Of a DNA stretch of 64,000 nucleotides, positions 18,770 through 27,831 are shown in pieces. The stretch lies in contig JANQGQ010000016.1 of the NCBI GenBank assembly GCA_028277185.1, positions 85,336 through 149,335 on the forward strand, given 5' to 3'. The position numbers and the translations under genes are program-made. The number at the start of each line of letters is the position of its first letter. Position 1 is the first letter of the stretch. This stretch comes from Woeseiaceae bacterium (lineage in GTDB: Bacteria; Pseudomonadota; Gammaproteobacteria; Steroidobacterales; Woeseiaceae). The notes below the pieces were generated by a model. It was not told the origin of the DNA. It did no database searches and worked only from the letters and a program-made list of their open reading frames with translations.

Positions 18770-19438
18770 ATGACGCCGTTCGAATCGCTCTATGAGCACG
18801 CCGCCGCCCGCAAGGGCGGCGCCCCGGCGCTCGAGAAAATGCTGGGCAAACCCAAATCCCCGCGCACGCTGGCGAAAATTCCGGATGACCGCTGGTTGTC
18901 GGAGATCGCCAGGAGCGTGTTCCGGGCCGGCTTCAACTGGTCGGTCGTCGAGCAGAAGTGGCCGGATATCGAGGACGCCTTCGACGGGTTCGAACCCGCC
19001 CGCATCGCGGCCTACGCCGACGAAGAGCTGGAGATGCTGCTCAAGGACCCGCGGATCATCCGTCACTGGAAAAAGCTCAAGGCCATTCGCGCGAACGCCG
19101 GGTTCCTCGTCGAACTCGCCGACGAGCACGGCTCGGCCGCGGGATTCTTCGCTCACCATCCTTCCCCCGATTACGTCGGGCTGCTCGACATCCTCAAGCG
19201 GCGCGGCAGCTACCTGGGCGGGACCTCGGCGCAGTACTTCCTGCGCATGATGGGCGTCGACTCGTTCATCCTCTCGAACGACGTCGTCAAGGCGCTCCGG
19301 CGCGAAGAGGCGTTCGACGGCACGCCGACGTCGAAGTCTTCGCTCCGCTCGATCCAGAACGCATTCAACGAATGGGTGGACGACGGCGGCGGATCGCTCA
19401 CGCGCGTGAGCCGCGTTCTCGCGTTCACCGTAGAGTGA
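18770..19438 (+). CDS. tag: DNA-3-methyladenine glycosylase I family protein
   Basis: A 222-residue protein from ATG 18770 with an AGGAA ribosome site eight bases before. The sequence LSEIARSVFRAGFNWSVVEQKWPDIEDAFDGFEPARIA matches the Tag helix-hairpin fold (…F.AG..W..v..kwp.f..aF..F.p..va), and HWKKLKAIRANA... with the late FILSNDVV region follows the same family. The role is excision of alkylated adenines in base-excision repair. Classic Tag zinc cysteine/histidine ligands at the ends are not evident, so this is a diverged member. The next gene starts five bases after the stop. Confidence 0.8.
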   Translation: MTPFESLYEHAAARKGGAPALEKMLGKPKSPRTLAKIPDDRWLSEIARSVFRAGFNWSVVEQKWPDIEDAFDGFEPARIAAYADEELEMLLKDPRIIRHWKKLKAIRANAGFLVELADEHGSAAGFFAHHPSPDYVGLLDILKRRGSYLGGTSAQYFLRMMGVDSFILSNDVVKALRREEAFDGTPTSKSSLRSIQNAFNEWVDDGGGSLTRVSRVLAFTVE

Positions 19439-19443
19439 GCCCG

Positions 19444-20091
19444 ATGTCCGAAGACAAGGATCTCGCCAGACGGCAGGACGGCCAGCTTGCGGCGGCCGCC
19501 CCGATCAACCCGGACGGCAAAGGGCTCAACGGCTTCCTGCTCGACTGGTATGCATCGGAACCGCGCGGCGTCACCGCCAAACCGCAGCGGCAGGTACTCG
19601 CCGAGTTCTTCACGTCGATGCTCGTGCTGTCGGCCTCGTTCAAATACAAGCCCGCGGTCGGCACCGAAAACTATCTGTATCTGATCGACGGCGAATGGAG
19701 CCTGAGCCTGATTCATCCGGACCAATGGTCCGAAGAACGCCGCGAAGGCTTCGTCGGGTGCTGCCTGCTGCACGAGGACATGACCTGGACGATCACCCCG
19801 TCGGCCCAGGTTCGGAGCAAGACCCGAATTCAGGAAGCTCTGTCCCGCTTCTACGCGGCCTTCGCGGACAGCCTCGATTCCGACCTCACGCTCGAGGAAA
19901 TCCTGCCGTTCTACGTGGGCGGGCTGCCCTACTACCAGCGTCTGTACGCCAGCGCGCTCAGCCGCTCGATCCGCGCGGCCGTTACCTTGAGCGGCGAACG
20001 CGAGCTGCGCTGCCGCGACTGGCTGCCGGCGCTGCCGGGATCGGGTAACCGGCTGTTTGCGCTTGCAGCGGACCCGGAGGCCATGCGCTAG
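19444..20091 (+). CDS. DUF2452-like conserved protein
   Basis: A 215-residue soluble protein. The N-terminal NPDGKG motif (about 22-27) and the middle segment (NYLYLIDGEWSLSLIHPDQW...FVGCCLLHEDMTW, about 80-120) resemble the DUF2452 pattern. The C-terminal half (LPFYVGGLPYYQRLYASALSRSIR) is helical. It starts five bases after tag, so the two are probably co-transcribed. No function is known for the family and no catalytic residues are obvious. The assignment is from memory of the family signature, not from a search. Confidence 0.6.
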   Translation: MSEDKDLARRQDGQLAAAAPINPDGKGLNGFLLDWYASEPRGVTAKPQRQVLAEFFTSMLVLSASFKYKPAVGTENYLYLIDGEWSLSLIHPDQWSEERREGFVGCCLLHEDMTWTITPSAQVRSKTRIQEALSRFYAAFADSLDSDLTLEEILPFYVGGLPYYQRLYASALSRSIRAAVTLSGERELRCRDWLPALPGSGNRLFALAADPEAMR

Positions 20092-20174
20092 AATACGCGT
20101 CCCCGGCGCGGTCTCTTCGGCGGCCGGTCCCGAAGCATCCAATAACGTCCAACGACAAGCTCTGGAGCCTCCCC

Positions 20175-21347
20175 ATGCAGAAGACAGCGTTGCAGTACTT
20201 CGACCGCGCCATGACGCAGCTACGCGACCTCGGCCTCGTGCCGGGCGAAAGCGAGGAGGCACCGGTCATCGCGCTCCTGAACCGGCTCAGCGACCTCGAC
20301 GAAGCGAACGTCACGGCGATAGCCCGCACGCTCAGTCAGGCATCGCTGTTCAACGAGGTCGTACGCGAACAGGTCAGCTCGATGACGCTGGGCGAACGTT
20401 ACGAGAAGATCACGGATGCCTTCAATTCGATCCGCGACGACGCCAAAACGATGGTCGAACAGGTCGACGACGGCAAGATCGACACCTTCGAGCGCATCAG
20501 CAACATCTGGATGAAGGCGACGCGCGGCGACATCGCGCATCGTTTCGACAAGATCAAGGAGACCTACCTCGAAGTTGCGGCGGACTCCAAAGAGCAGATC
20601 GAGCGCGAACTGACGATCCTCAACGCGTACCAGGATTTTCGCGGCGCGCTCAAGAGCTCTGAAGTGCTGGCGCTCGAGGTCCTCAAGAAGGCCGAGACCG
20701 AATGGGAGGCGGCCAAAGCCGAGCTCGGAAAGGCCAGCGATGCCGTGGAGGCATACGCCGGCGACGACATGGCGGAACGGGCGACGCTGGAGCTCGCGCG
20801 CGACGAGAAGGTGCGCGAGCTGCAGGCGGACGAAGACCGTTATCAGATCGCGAAGGACCTCTCGGACAACCTGACGGTGGGCTACAACACCTCGGAGTTC
20901 ATCATGGCACGCCTGATGCAGACGACGAGCGCCAAGGAACGCGTCTACAAGCAGGCGATCATGTTCTTCGGCACGAACGAGACGGTGCTGACCGCCCTGT
21001 CGGCGTCGTTCACGGGGCTGTTCGGCCTGCACGAGAGCACGAAGTCGCTCGAGGCGATGAAAGAAGGCGTCTCGAAGAGTCTCGAGGATCTGGCGGACAT
21101 CGGCGGCAAGGTCCAGGAAGCAGCGGTCCGCGCGGGCTACGGTCCGACGATCCGGGCCGATGCCGTAAAGAAGCTCGTCGACTCCGTCGTCAATTTCCAG
21201 AGCCGGTCGCGCGAGATCATCGACGAGATGCGGGTGCTGTCGACGAAGAACGCCGAAGAGATCCGCGACTCGGTCGAGGACGGCAAGCAGCGCCTCGCGA
21301 AGCTCATCCAGCAAGGCGGAACGCTGCCGCCGCCGACCGGCGTCTGA
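20175..21347 (+). CDS. Coiled-coil protein, first gene of an uncharacterised operon (TelA-like?)
   Basis: A 390-residue, almost wholly helical protein without signal peptide or membrane segment. Long heptad-rich stretches run through about 60-110, 170-235 and 300-380. The segment ETVLTALSASFTGLFGLHESTKSLEAM (about 272-298) is reminiscent of the TelA/toxic-anion-resistance family, but the match is weak. It ends with a Pro-rich tail (TLPPPTGV). It is followed by a DUF6384-like membrane protein (16 bases) and a second coiled-coil protein (2 bases), all on the plus strand. Function unknown. Confidence 0.7.
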   Translation: MQKTALQYFDRAMTQLRDLGLVPGESEEAPVIALLNRLSDLDEANVTAIARTLSQASLFNEVVREQVSSMTLGERYEKITDAFNSIRDDAKTMVEQVDDGKIDTFERISNIWMKATRGDIAHRFDKIKETYLEVAADSKEQIERELTILNAYQDFRGALKSSEVLALEVLKKAETEWEAAKAELGKASDAVEAYAGDDMAERATLELARDEKVRELQADEDRYQIAKDLSDNLTVGYNTSEFIMARLMQTTSAKERVYKQAIMFFGTNETVLTALSASFTGLFGLHESTKSLEAMKEGVSKSLEDLADIGGKVQEAAVRAGYGPTIRADAVKKLVDSVVNFQSRSREIIDEMRVLSTKNAEEIRDSVEDGKQRLAKLIQQGGTLPPPTGV

Positions 21348-21363
21348 CGGGAAGCTTAAGCGC

Positions 21364-22284
21364 GTGAGCGCGGAACTCAAGGCCGCAGGCCACGAAGCGC
21401 CACTGGAAGAGCTGATGGTGGCGATGGACGTCGTCGACACGATCCGGCACCGGCAGCTCATCGTCGACCGGGAGCTCGATGCGGCCGGGCGGCGCGGACG
21501 CCTCGTGGAACGCCTGCGCGAAATCTACACGGCGCAGGGCATCGAGGTCAGCGACGCCGCGCTCGAAGCGGGCGTCGACGCGCTCGAGAAGGAACGCTTC
21601 GCCTACACGCCGGCGTCCGGCGGCCTGTCCACGGCGCTTGCCCGGCTGTACGTGCGGCGCGATCGCTGGCTGAAACCGTTTCTGGGAGTGCTCGGACTCG
21701 TCCTCCTCGCCTGGCTCATCTGGTACGCGACGGTGGCCATGCCGAAAAACCGCCTGGAAGCCAGCCTGCCTGCGCAAATCGAAGCCGCCCACGCACACGT
21801 CGTCGGTCTATCGGAAGACGATGCAGCGACCCGGCGGGCGAACGAACTCTTCGAGGCTGCCCAACGGGAGATTCGCGAAACCGACTTCGCTGCCGCAAGC
21901 GACCTGCACGACGAGCTCGAAGCGCTGGCGCGCGAGCTGGAACTCGCTTACGAGATCCGAATCGTATCGCGGCCCGGCGAGTACTCCGGCGTCTGGCGCA
22001 TACCGGACGTCAACCCCGATGCGCGCAACTACTACGTGATCGTCGAGGCCGTGGACGCCCTTGGCAACGTGCTGCCGCGGCGGGTGCAGAACGAAGAAGA
22101 CGGGCGGCTCTACACCGTTCGTCAGTGGGGCGTGCGCGTCGACGAGGCGACGTTCGACGCTGTCGCGGCGGACAAGCAGGACGACGGCATCATCCAGGAC
22201 TACGTTTTCGGCCGCAAAGCCGCCGGAAAACTCGACCCCGAATACCTCGTGCCGACCGCGGGCGCGACGATTACGGAGTGGTAA
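21364..22284 (+). CDS. DUF6384-like membrane-anchored protein
   Basis: A 306-residue protein from GTG 21364. The N-terminal motif LEELMVAMDVVDTIRHRQ (about 15-32) looks like the DUF6384 signature. One membrane helix (WLKPFLGVLGLVLLAWLIWYATV, about 101-123) precedes a helical stalk (130-195) and a C-terminal, probably extracytoplasmic beta-rich domain (SRPGEYSGVWRIPDVNPDARNYYVIVEAV...). This is the only membrane component of the three-gene operon and could tether the two coiled-coil partners to the inner membrane (inference). No enzymatic motif was seen. Confidence 0.7.
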   Translation: MSAELKAAGHEAPLEELMVAMDVVDTIRHRQLIVDRELDAAGRRGRLVERLREIYTAQGIEVSDAALEAGVDALEKERFAYTPASGGLSTALARLYVRRDRWLKPFLGVLGLVLLAWLIWYATVAMPKNRLEASLPAQIEAAHAHVVGLSEDDAATRRANELFEAAQREIRETDFAAASDLHDELEALARELELAYEIRIVSRPGEYSGVWRIPDVNPDARNYYVIVEAVDALGNVLPRRVQNEEDGRLYTVRQWGVRVDEATFDAVAADKQDDGIIQDYVFGRKAAGKLDPEYLVPTAGATITEW

Positions 22285-22286
22285 GC

Positions 22287-23774
22287 GTGCGGTCGGGGCG
22301 CGACACGCTCAAGCGGATGGACAAGACCCTCAGGCGCGCCCGGCGCGATCTGGAGCGTCTCGACGCCGAGCTGCACGGCACTTCGCGCGCCATCACGGAG
22401 AACCGGCTGGCGCAGGCACGGGCTGTCGACCGTATGGCCGGGATCCGGCTGGATGCGGTGCGGCGCGGCGAGGTTGCCGGGCAGCTCGAGTCCGCGGCAA
22501 GCGAAGCCGAGGCGATACTCGAAAACCGGGAGGCCGCGATCGCCGAACTGAAAGGCCGCGTCGCGGCGGCTCAGGAAGCTATCGAGACGCTGGAAACCCG
22601 GCGCGAAACGCTGCACGAACAGGTTGACGCCAGCGCGAGGACGCTTGCGGAGCGCGAAGGGGCCGTTCAGCAGGGGCTCGAGACCGACCCGGCATTCGCG
22701 GCGCAGCTCGAGCGGGCGGAGCAGGCCGAAGCCGTTGCCGCGCGAGCCGACGAGAAGGCGGAACTCGCGGAGGCCGACCGCCGCCGGAACGGCAAGCCGT
22801 TCGAGTCCGACGAGCTGTTCATGTACCTGTGGGACCGGGCTTACGGTACTTCCGGCTACCGCGCGGGCCCCCTCACCAGGCTCCTCGACGGCTGGGTCGC
22901 CCGACTTTGCGGTTTCCGCGAGGCGCGCCCCAACTACTGGATGCTGCTCGAGATCCCGAAGCGGCTCAGAGAGCACGCCGACTTCGCCCGTGACGCCGCC
23001 GAGGAAGAGCTCGAAAAGCTCAAGGACATCGAGGAGCAGGCCGCGGTGGACGGCAAGGTCCCCGAAGCGCGTGAAGCGCTGGCCGCGCTCGAAAGCAGTC
23101 AGGACGACCTCGACGCCGAAATCGAAACGGCGGAGCAGAGCCTGAACGAGCTGCAGGCCGAACAGGGCCGCTTCTCCTCGGGCGACGACGATTTCCTGCT
23201 GCGGGCGCTCCGGGTGTTTTCGGCCGCCATGGAGCAGCGGGCGGTCGGCGAGCTGACGCAACTCGCGCGCGCGACGATGACGCCCGAGGACGATGCGGCC
23301 GTCGAGGAACTCAAGCATCTCCGCCGACAGTCGGCGCTGTACGAGGCCGAACTGCGCGAGAACCGCGAACTCCAGGAAACCCGGCTTGCCCGCATCCGGG
23401 AACTCGAGAAAGTGCGCAGAAGCTTCAAGCAGAGCCGCTATGACGACCTGCACTCGCAGTTCGACAAGAGCGATCTGATCGAGCGCATGATCGGCGAAGT
23501 CGTCGGCGGCCTCATCCAGGGCGGCGTGCTCTGGAAAACGCTGAAGCGTTACCAGCGCTATGTCGACGCCGCGGGCGAATGGCCGGACTTCGGCAGCGGG
23601 GGCTTCCCGCCGCCTAAGAGGCAAAAGCGCAGCAAGTCCCGTCAGCGGCCGCCGTCGTGGCACTCGCCGGGCCCCTCGCGAAGCTCGCGGAGCGGCGGCG
23701 GCTTCAACCTGCCGCGGCCGCCCAAACGAAGCTCACGCGGCCGCGGCGGATTCAGGACCGGCGGCGGGTTCTAG
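22287..23774 (+). CDS. Long coiled-coil protein with glycine/arginine-rich tail
   Basis: A 495-residue protein starting at GTG 22287, two bases after the previous stop and eight bases after a GGAG site embedded in the end of the previous gene, hence translationally coupled. Residues 10-165 and 250-400 are charged coiled coil. Between them lies a compact aromatic segment (DELFMYLWDRAYGTSGYRAGPLTRLLDGWVARLCGF). A moderately hydrophobic helix (LIERMIGEVVGGLIQGGVLW) comes near 405-425. The last 60 residues are Ser/Arg/Gly/Pro-rich and end in GGF, as in disordered nucleic-acid- or protein-binding tails. No known family was recognised. Confidence 0.7.
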   Translation: MRSGRDTLKRMDKTLRRARRDLERLDAELHGTSRAITENRLAQARAVDRMAGIRLDAVRRGEVAGQLESAASEAEAILENREAAIAELKGRVAAAQEAIETLETRRETLHEQVDASARTLAEREGAVQQGLETDPAFAAQLERAEQAEAVAARADEKAELAEADRRRNGKPFESDELFMYLWDRAYGTSGYRAGPLTRLLDGWVARLCGFREARPNYWMLLEIPKRLREHADFARDAAEEELEKLKDIEEQAAVDGKVPEAREALAALESSQDDLDAEIETAEQSLNELQAEQGRFSSGDDDFLLRALRVFSAAMEQRAVGELTQLARATMTPEDDAAVEELKHLRRQSALYEAELRENRELQETRLARIRELEKVRRSFKQSRYDDLHSQFDKSDLIERMIGEVVGGLIQGGVLWKTLKRYQRYVDAAGEWPDFGSGGFPPPKRQKRSKSRQRPPSWHSPGPSRSSRSGGGFNLPRPPKRSSRGRGGFRTGGGF

Positions 23775-23810
23775 CCGGCAGCCCGCGCAAGCATGCCTTC
23801 CCTACCCCGG

Positions 23811-23840
23811 TATACCGCAAAGTTCGTTTTTTGCGGTATA
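23811..23840. promoter_or_regulatory. Distal palindromic operator (tttgcggtata half-sites)
   Basis: A perfect 11-base inverted repeat, tataccgcaaa (23811-23821) and tttgcggtata (23830-23840), with an eight-base spacer. It stands 116 bases before the nucleotidyltransferase gene and uses the same half-site as the promoter-proximal palindrome at 23912-23941. It is AT-rich unlike its surroundings. It could also act as a weak hairpin after the upstream operon, but the shared half-site favours an operator. Confidence 0.6.
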
Positions 23841-23911
23841 AGATTCCGAATAAGATGGCACCCTGAAAACCGGAATGGGTAAAAATATCAATATTAAGCA
23901 ATAACTTATTT

Positions 23912-23941
23912 TATACCGCAGATATATAAAATTGCGGTATA
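23912..23941. promoter_or_regulatory. Proximal palindromic operator over the promoter
   Basis: The 9-base half-sites tataccgca (23912-23920) and tgcggtata (23933-23941) are in inverted order and flank gatatataaaat, which contains the best -10-like sequence of the region. The ATG lies 14 bases further on. A repressor bound here would cover the -10 element, so negative autoregulation or control by an unlinked antitoxin-type repressor is the simplest reading. Confidence 0.6.
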
Positions 23942-23955
23942 ATAAAACCGTAATC

Positions 23956-24984
23956 ATGGCTACGAAACTCCCCAACAGCCTGCTGACACAGTACGCGGAG
24001 TTGCTGCAGAACTGCGTTCAGCCAGCTTCTGACGGCTCGAATCTCTCGTTCAAGTACAAAGACATCAACGGTAAACGCTACTGGTATCTCTACATCAGCA
24101 TCGGCCAGACACGCCGCGAACACTATCTCGGCGAGGAAACGCCCGAGTTGCTCGATCGCATCGAGGACGAGAAAGAGCTGTGGGCGTCAAACACAGATGA
24201 TCGCGATTTGCGGACACGCCTCGTCAACATGCTCATCGGCGGCGGAATGTTCGCCCTTCACCAGGATGAAGGAAGAATTCTGGCACTCCTCGAGCGAAAC
24301 GGCGTCTTCCTGGCGGGCGCCGCGCTGGTCGGCACGCTGGCGTTCAAGGCCTATGCCAACATGCTGGGCGTCATCTGGTCCTCCGGACTCGGAACCCAGG
24401 ACATCGACATCGCCGCGGACAACGAGTACCTGCTTGCACTACCCAGACCTCGAAAACGCATTGACCTCGGGCAACTAATCCTGAATAGCGGTATGGGCTT
24501 CGTCGAGGTGCCGGCGCTGAATCGCCGGCAACCAGCCACCTCTTTCAAGATTCGGAATCGTGACTTTCACATCGATGTATTGACCCCGATGCGCGGCAGA
24601 GAAACTACACGGCCGGTGAAGCTCGATTCGTTCGCTACGTTCGCAACGCCGCTGCGGCACCTGGACTACTTGCTCGATGATATCCAGCCGGCCGTGCTGC
24701 TGTACGGGCACGGGGTCATGGTCAACGTCCCGTCTCCCGGTCGCTTCGCGGTTCACAAGTGTGCGCTCAGCCAGAAGCGCAGCACCGGCTCGGCCGCGAA
24801 AATCCGGAAAGACCTCAGTCAGGCGGAACAGATTTTCAAAGTGCTACTCGACCTTCGTCCGGCCGACATCACTCTGGCGCTACGTGCCGCCGCGGAGCAT
24901 GGGAAGGCTTTGGCAGAGAAGTTCGACGCCGGTCTCGAACGGCTTGATCCGGGGATCATCGCAGCGGTTCGCGAGCTGGCCTAG
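23956..24984 (+). CDS. GSU2403-family nucleotidyltransferase-fold protein
   Basis: A 342-residue protein from ATG 23956 (a TTG eight codons earlier is inside the operator and disfavoured). The core LAFKAYANMLGVIWSSGLGTQDIDIAAD (about 125-152) carries the DxD pair (T-Q-D-I-D) of the Pol-beta/AbiEii-like nucleotidyltransferase fold. A further acidic/aromatic segment (FHIDVLTP) follows at about residue 205 as a likely third metal ligand. This fold includes type IV toxin AbiEii and MenA-like toxins, but GSU2403-type proteins are uncharacterised (family recalled). No antitoxin gene is adjacent. The AT-rich promoter amid GC-rich flanks suggests horizontal acquisition. Confidence 0.78.
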   Translation: MATKLPNSLLTQYAELLQNCVQPASDGSNLSFKYKDINGKRYWYLYISIGQTRREHYLGEETPELLDRIEDEKELWASNTDDRDLRTRLVNMLIGGGMFALHQDEGRILALLERNGVFLAGAALVGTLAFKAYANMLGVIWSSGLGTQDIDIAADNEYLLALPRPRKRIDLGQLILNSGMGFVEVPALNRRQPATSFKIRNRDFHIDVLTPMRGRETTRPVKLDSFATFATPLRHLDYLLDDIQPAVLLYGHGVMVNVPSPGRFAVHKCALSQKRSTGSAAKIRKDLSQAEQIFKVLLDLRPADITLALRAAAEHGKALAEKFDAGLERLDPGIIAAVRELA

Positions 24985-25052
24985 TGCCCTGTCCCTCCCA
25001 CCACCGATTGCGGGGGTCGAGCGGCTGGCGGTTTTGACGGCATAATCGCCGT

Positions 25053-26468
25053 ATGCATCCAGAGAACGGTTACACCAGGCTGCCGCCGGACATGTACGCC
25101 GCGGTCGTTCCCGAAGCGGCACGGCACCCTGTCCTGCTTGCGTGGAACGACGCCCTCGCGGAGGAACTCGGCATCGGCGGCTGGGCCGACGACGACGACG
25201 CGCGCGCGCGGATATTCAGCGGCAGCAAGCTGCCGCCGGACTCGAAGCCCGTGGCGCTTGCGTATGCCGGGCACCAGTTCGGCTACTTCGTGCCGCAGCT
25301 GGGCGACGGCCGGGCGGCCTTGCTCGGCGAAGTCGTCGACGCGTCGGGCACGCTAAGGGACATTCAGCTCAAGGGCTCCGGCCGGACGCCCTATTCGCGC
25401 GGCGGCGACGGCCGGTCGTGGCTGGGTCCGGTCATTCGTGAGTATCTCGTCAGCGAGGCCATGCATCGACTCGGCGTGCCGACGACACGAGCCCTGGCGG
25501 CGGTCGCGACCGGCGAACACGTGTATCGCGAGGAGCGGCTGCCTGGGGCCGTGTTTACGCGGGTTGCGGCTAGTCATATGCGGGTGGGGACATTTGAGTT
25601 TCTCGCGGCGCGCAAGCAGACCGATGCGCTCGAGGTGTTGGCTGACTATGCGATTGATCGGCACTACCCCGAAGCCAGGGCAGCGGACGATCCCTACGCC
25701 GCATTTTTCGATGTTGTCACCTCGCGACAAGCCGAGCTTGTCGCAAGGTGGATGGCCGTTGGATTCATCCACGGCGTCATGAATACCGACAACACCTCCA
25801 TCGCGGGCGAAACGATCGACTACGGACCGTGCGCGTTCATGGACGAGTTCCGCCACGACAAGGTGTTCAGCTCGATCGACCACCATGGCCGCTATGCCTA
25901 CGGCAACCAGCCCGCGATAGCGCAGTGGAACCTCGCGAGGCTTGCCGAGTGTCTGCTGCAGGTGTCCGATTCGCAGGCCGCGTTCGAGACGGCACTGTCC
26001 GCGTTTCCGGAACGTTACAACGAACGCTACCGCCGGCTCATGCGCCGCAAGCTCGGGCTGTCGGGCAACGAGCCGGGCGATGCCGGGCTGATCGACGCCT
26101 GGCTCGGCCACCTGGAGGACAACGCGCTCGACTACACGCTGAGCTTCCGCAAGCTGGCGACCCGCGTAAGCTCCAACGACGACGCGCACTTCGGCGACGT
26201 GGAGCGGCAGTGGCGCGAGCGCGCGGTCGGCCGCGGTGCGACGCCCGAGGAAATCGCGGCATCGATGAACGCCGTCAACCCGCTGTTCATCCCGCGCAAC
26301 CACCGCATCGAGCAGGCGATTCAGGACGCGGTCGACGGCGACATGCGCGTGTTCCGGGAGCTTCAGACCGTGCTTGCCCAACCTTTCGACGACCATCGTG
26401 AGCTTGCGCACTACGCCGACGCACCGCAACCGGAGGAGCGGGTGTTCCAGACGTTCTGCGGCACGTAG
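25053..26468 (+). CDS. selO: Protein adenylyltransferase SelO (YdiU family)
   Basis: A 471-residue pseudokinase-fold enzyme that transfers AMP to Ser/Thr/Tyr of target proteins, including redox proteins (family knowledge). Hallmarks are AGHQFGYFVPQLGDGRA, QLKGSGRTPYSRGGDGR, the metal-binding region HGVMNTDNTSIAGETIDYGPC, and FMDEF. It is slightly shorter than E. coli SelO and lacks the C-terminal selenocysteine/cysteine motif seen in eukaryotic members, ending HYADAPQPEERVFQTFCGT. It stands 68 bases after the nucleotidyltransferase gene and is convergent with the MFS gene. No operon partner. Confidence 0.93.
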   Translation: MHPENGYTRLPPDMYAAVVPEAARHPVLLAWNDALAEELGIGGWADDDDARARIFSGSKLPPDSKPVALAYAGHQFGYFVPQLGDGRAALLGEVVDASGTLRDIQLKGSGRTPYSRGGDGRSWLGPVIREYLVSEAMHRLGVPTTRALAAVATGEHVYREERLPGAVFTRVAASHMRVGTFEFLAARKQTDALEVLADYAIDRHYPEARAADDPYAAFFDVVTSRQAELVARWMAVGFIHGVMNTDNTSIAGETIDYGPCAFMDEFRHDKVFSSIDHHGRYAYGNQPAIAQWNLARLAECLLQVSDSQAAFETALSAFPERYNERYRRLMRRKLGLSGNEPGDAGLIDAWLGHLEDNALDYTLSFRKLATRVSSNDDAHFGDVERQWRERAVGRGATPEEIAASMNAVNPLFIPRNHRIEQAIQDAVDGDMRVFRELQTVLAQPFDDHRELAHYADAPQPEERVFQTFCGT

Positions 26469-26490
26469 GCAGCGGTCGGACGACCCGCTC

Positions 26491-27831
26491 TCAGGCAGGC
26501 AGGTCCGTGGCGACGAGCTGCCGATAGCGGGCGAAGGTAGCCGCGAGTATCCACGTGCCGAGCGGCGCGAATATCGCCCCGGTTATCGCCATCGCGAGGC
26601 CGATAGCCTCCTTGCCGCCGAGAAGGTAGTCGCTCATCGCCGCGACGACCAGCGGGCCGAGGCCGATGCCGAGCAGGTTCAGAACCAGAAGATAGATTGC
26701 CGACAGACGCGCGCGCAGGTCCGGGGGCGCCATGATCTGCAGCGCCGCCGCCGCGGCGCCGAACGGAAAGCTTGCAAAGAAGAAAAACGCCGCGTAGACG
26801 AGCGCACTGGACTCGAAGCCCGGCATCAGCGGCGCGGCGATGGCCGTCGGTATGAGCCCCAGACCGCCGATGGCGCCCGCGCGCAGGTTCGCGTCGCTGC
26901 GGCCGGCCCCGGCGAAGCGATCCGCAACGATACCGCCGACGATGATGCCGCTGCCGCCGCACACGAACAGGCCGAGACCGAGCGCGGCGCCCGACTCGGC
27001 CGCGCTGACGCCGAAATCGCGCACGAGCTGGGTCGGCGCCCACGCAATGAACCCGTTGAAGACGACGGCAAGCAGCGAGAAACCGAGAAAGTGCCCGGCG
27101 ATGGCTCCGGCATTGGCCTTGAGGAAAGGCACGATCGCGCTCAGCGGCTGCCCCTTCGAGGCCGGCGGCGTCCGGCGTACCGGCTCCGGCACGGTCAGCA
27201 TCACGAGCGCAAACAGGATTCCGGGCAGACCGACGATGAAAAACACGGCCTGCCAGGCCGCGACGTCTCCGACCAGCGGAACGTGGATGGGTCCGAGCGT
27301 CGCGACGGCGCCGACGACGGTCCCGCCGACGATGAACGCAATCCCGGCGCCGAAGAACACGCCCGACGAATAGATGCCGAGCGCGCGGCCGAGCCGCTCC
27401 GGCGGAAACAGATCGGCGATCATCGAGTAGGCCGCGGGAGACAGCGCGGCTTCGCCGATACCGACGCCGACGCGCGCCGCGAAGAGCTGCCAGAAGGTTT
27501 TGGCGAGACCGCACAGCGCGGTCATCAGGCTCCAGATCGCCATGCCGACCGCAATGATCCAGCGGCGGGAATGGCGATCCGACAGCCGGGCGATCGGTAT
27601 GCCCAACAGACAGTAGAACAGCGCGAAGGCAATACCGTGCAGGAGTCCCATCGCGGTATCCGAGATACCGAGATCGCGCTGGATGGGCCCGACCATGAGC
27701 GCCAGTATCGTACGGTCGATGAAGGCGATCGTGTAGGCGATGAGCAGCACCGATACGGCGTACCAACCGACCGCCGGTGGCGGGTAAGGCGCCTGCGCCC
27801 CCTCTGGAGACGCGCGTCCGCTTTCGGTCAC
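26491..27831 (-). CDS. MFS transporter (spinster-like)
   Basis: A 446-residue protein with 12 predicted membrane helices. The MFS signature loop (GIPIARLSDRHSRRW) sits between helices 2 and 3, and an acidic/arginine pair at AFIDRTILALMVGPIQRDLGIS in helix 1 is characteristic of the spinster-like subgroup common in Sphingomonads and Gammaproteobacteria. It is the last gene of the six-gene catabolic operon and overlaps the isochorismatase gene by four bases (ATGA). It probably imports the cluster's substrate or an intermediate across the inner membrane, while the divergent TonB receptor would serve the outer membrane. Confidence 0.88.
   Translation of the reverse strand: MTESGRASPEGAQAPYPPPAVGWYAVSVLLIAYTIAFIDRTILALMVGPIQRDLGISDTAMGLLHGIAFALFYCLLGIPIARLSDRHSRRWIIAVGMAIWSLMTALCGLAKTFWQLFAARVGVGIGEAALSPAAYSMIADLFPPERLGRALGIYSSGVFFGAGIAFIVGGTVVGAVATLGPIHVPLVGDVAAWQAVFFIVGLPGILFALVMLTVPEPVRRTPPASKGQPLSAIVPFLKANAGAIAGHFLGFSLLAVVFNGFIAWAPTQLVRDFGVSAAESGAALGLGLFVCGGSGIIVGGIVADRFAGAGRSDANLRAGAIGGLGLIPTAIAAPLMPGFESSALVYAAFFFFASFPFGAAAAALQIMAPPDLRARLSAIYLLVLNLLGIGLGPLVVAAMSDYLLGGKEAIGLAMAITGAIFAPLGTWILAATFARYRQLVATDLPA

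Noticed and set aside
23811..23840. Terminator for the coiled-coil operon
   Set aside because: The stem is AT-rich and there is no T-run after it on the plus strand; its half-site repeats at the next promoter, which favours an operator.
25353..26429. Long open frame antisense to selO (358 codons)
   Set aside because: It is a high-GC shadow; the plus strand encodes every SelO motif, and the antisense protein is Arg/Val/Ala-biased without recognisable domains.
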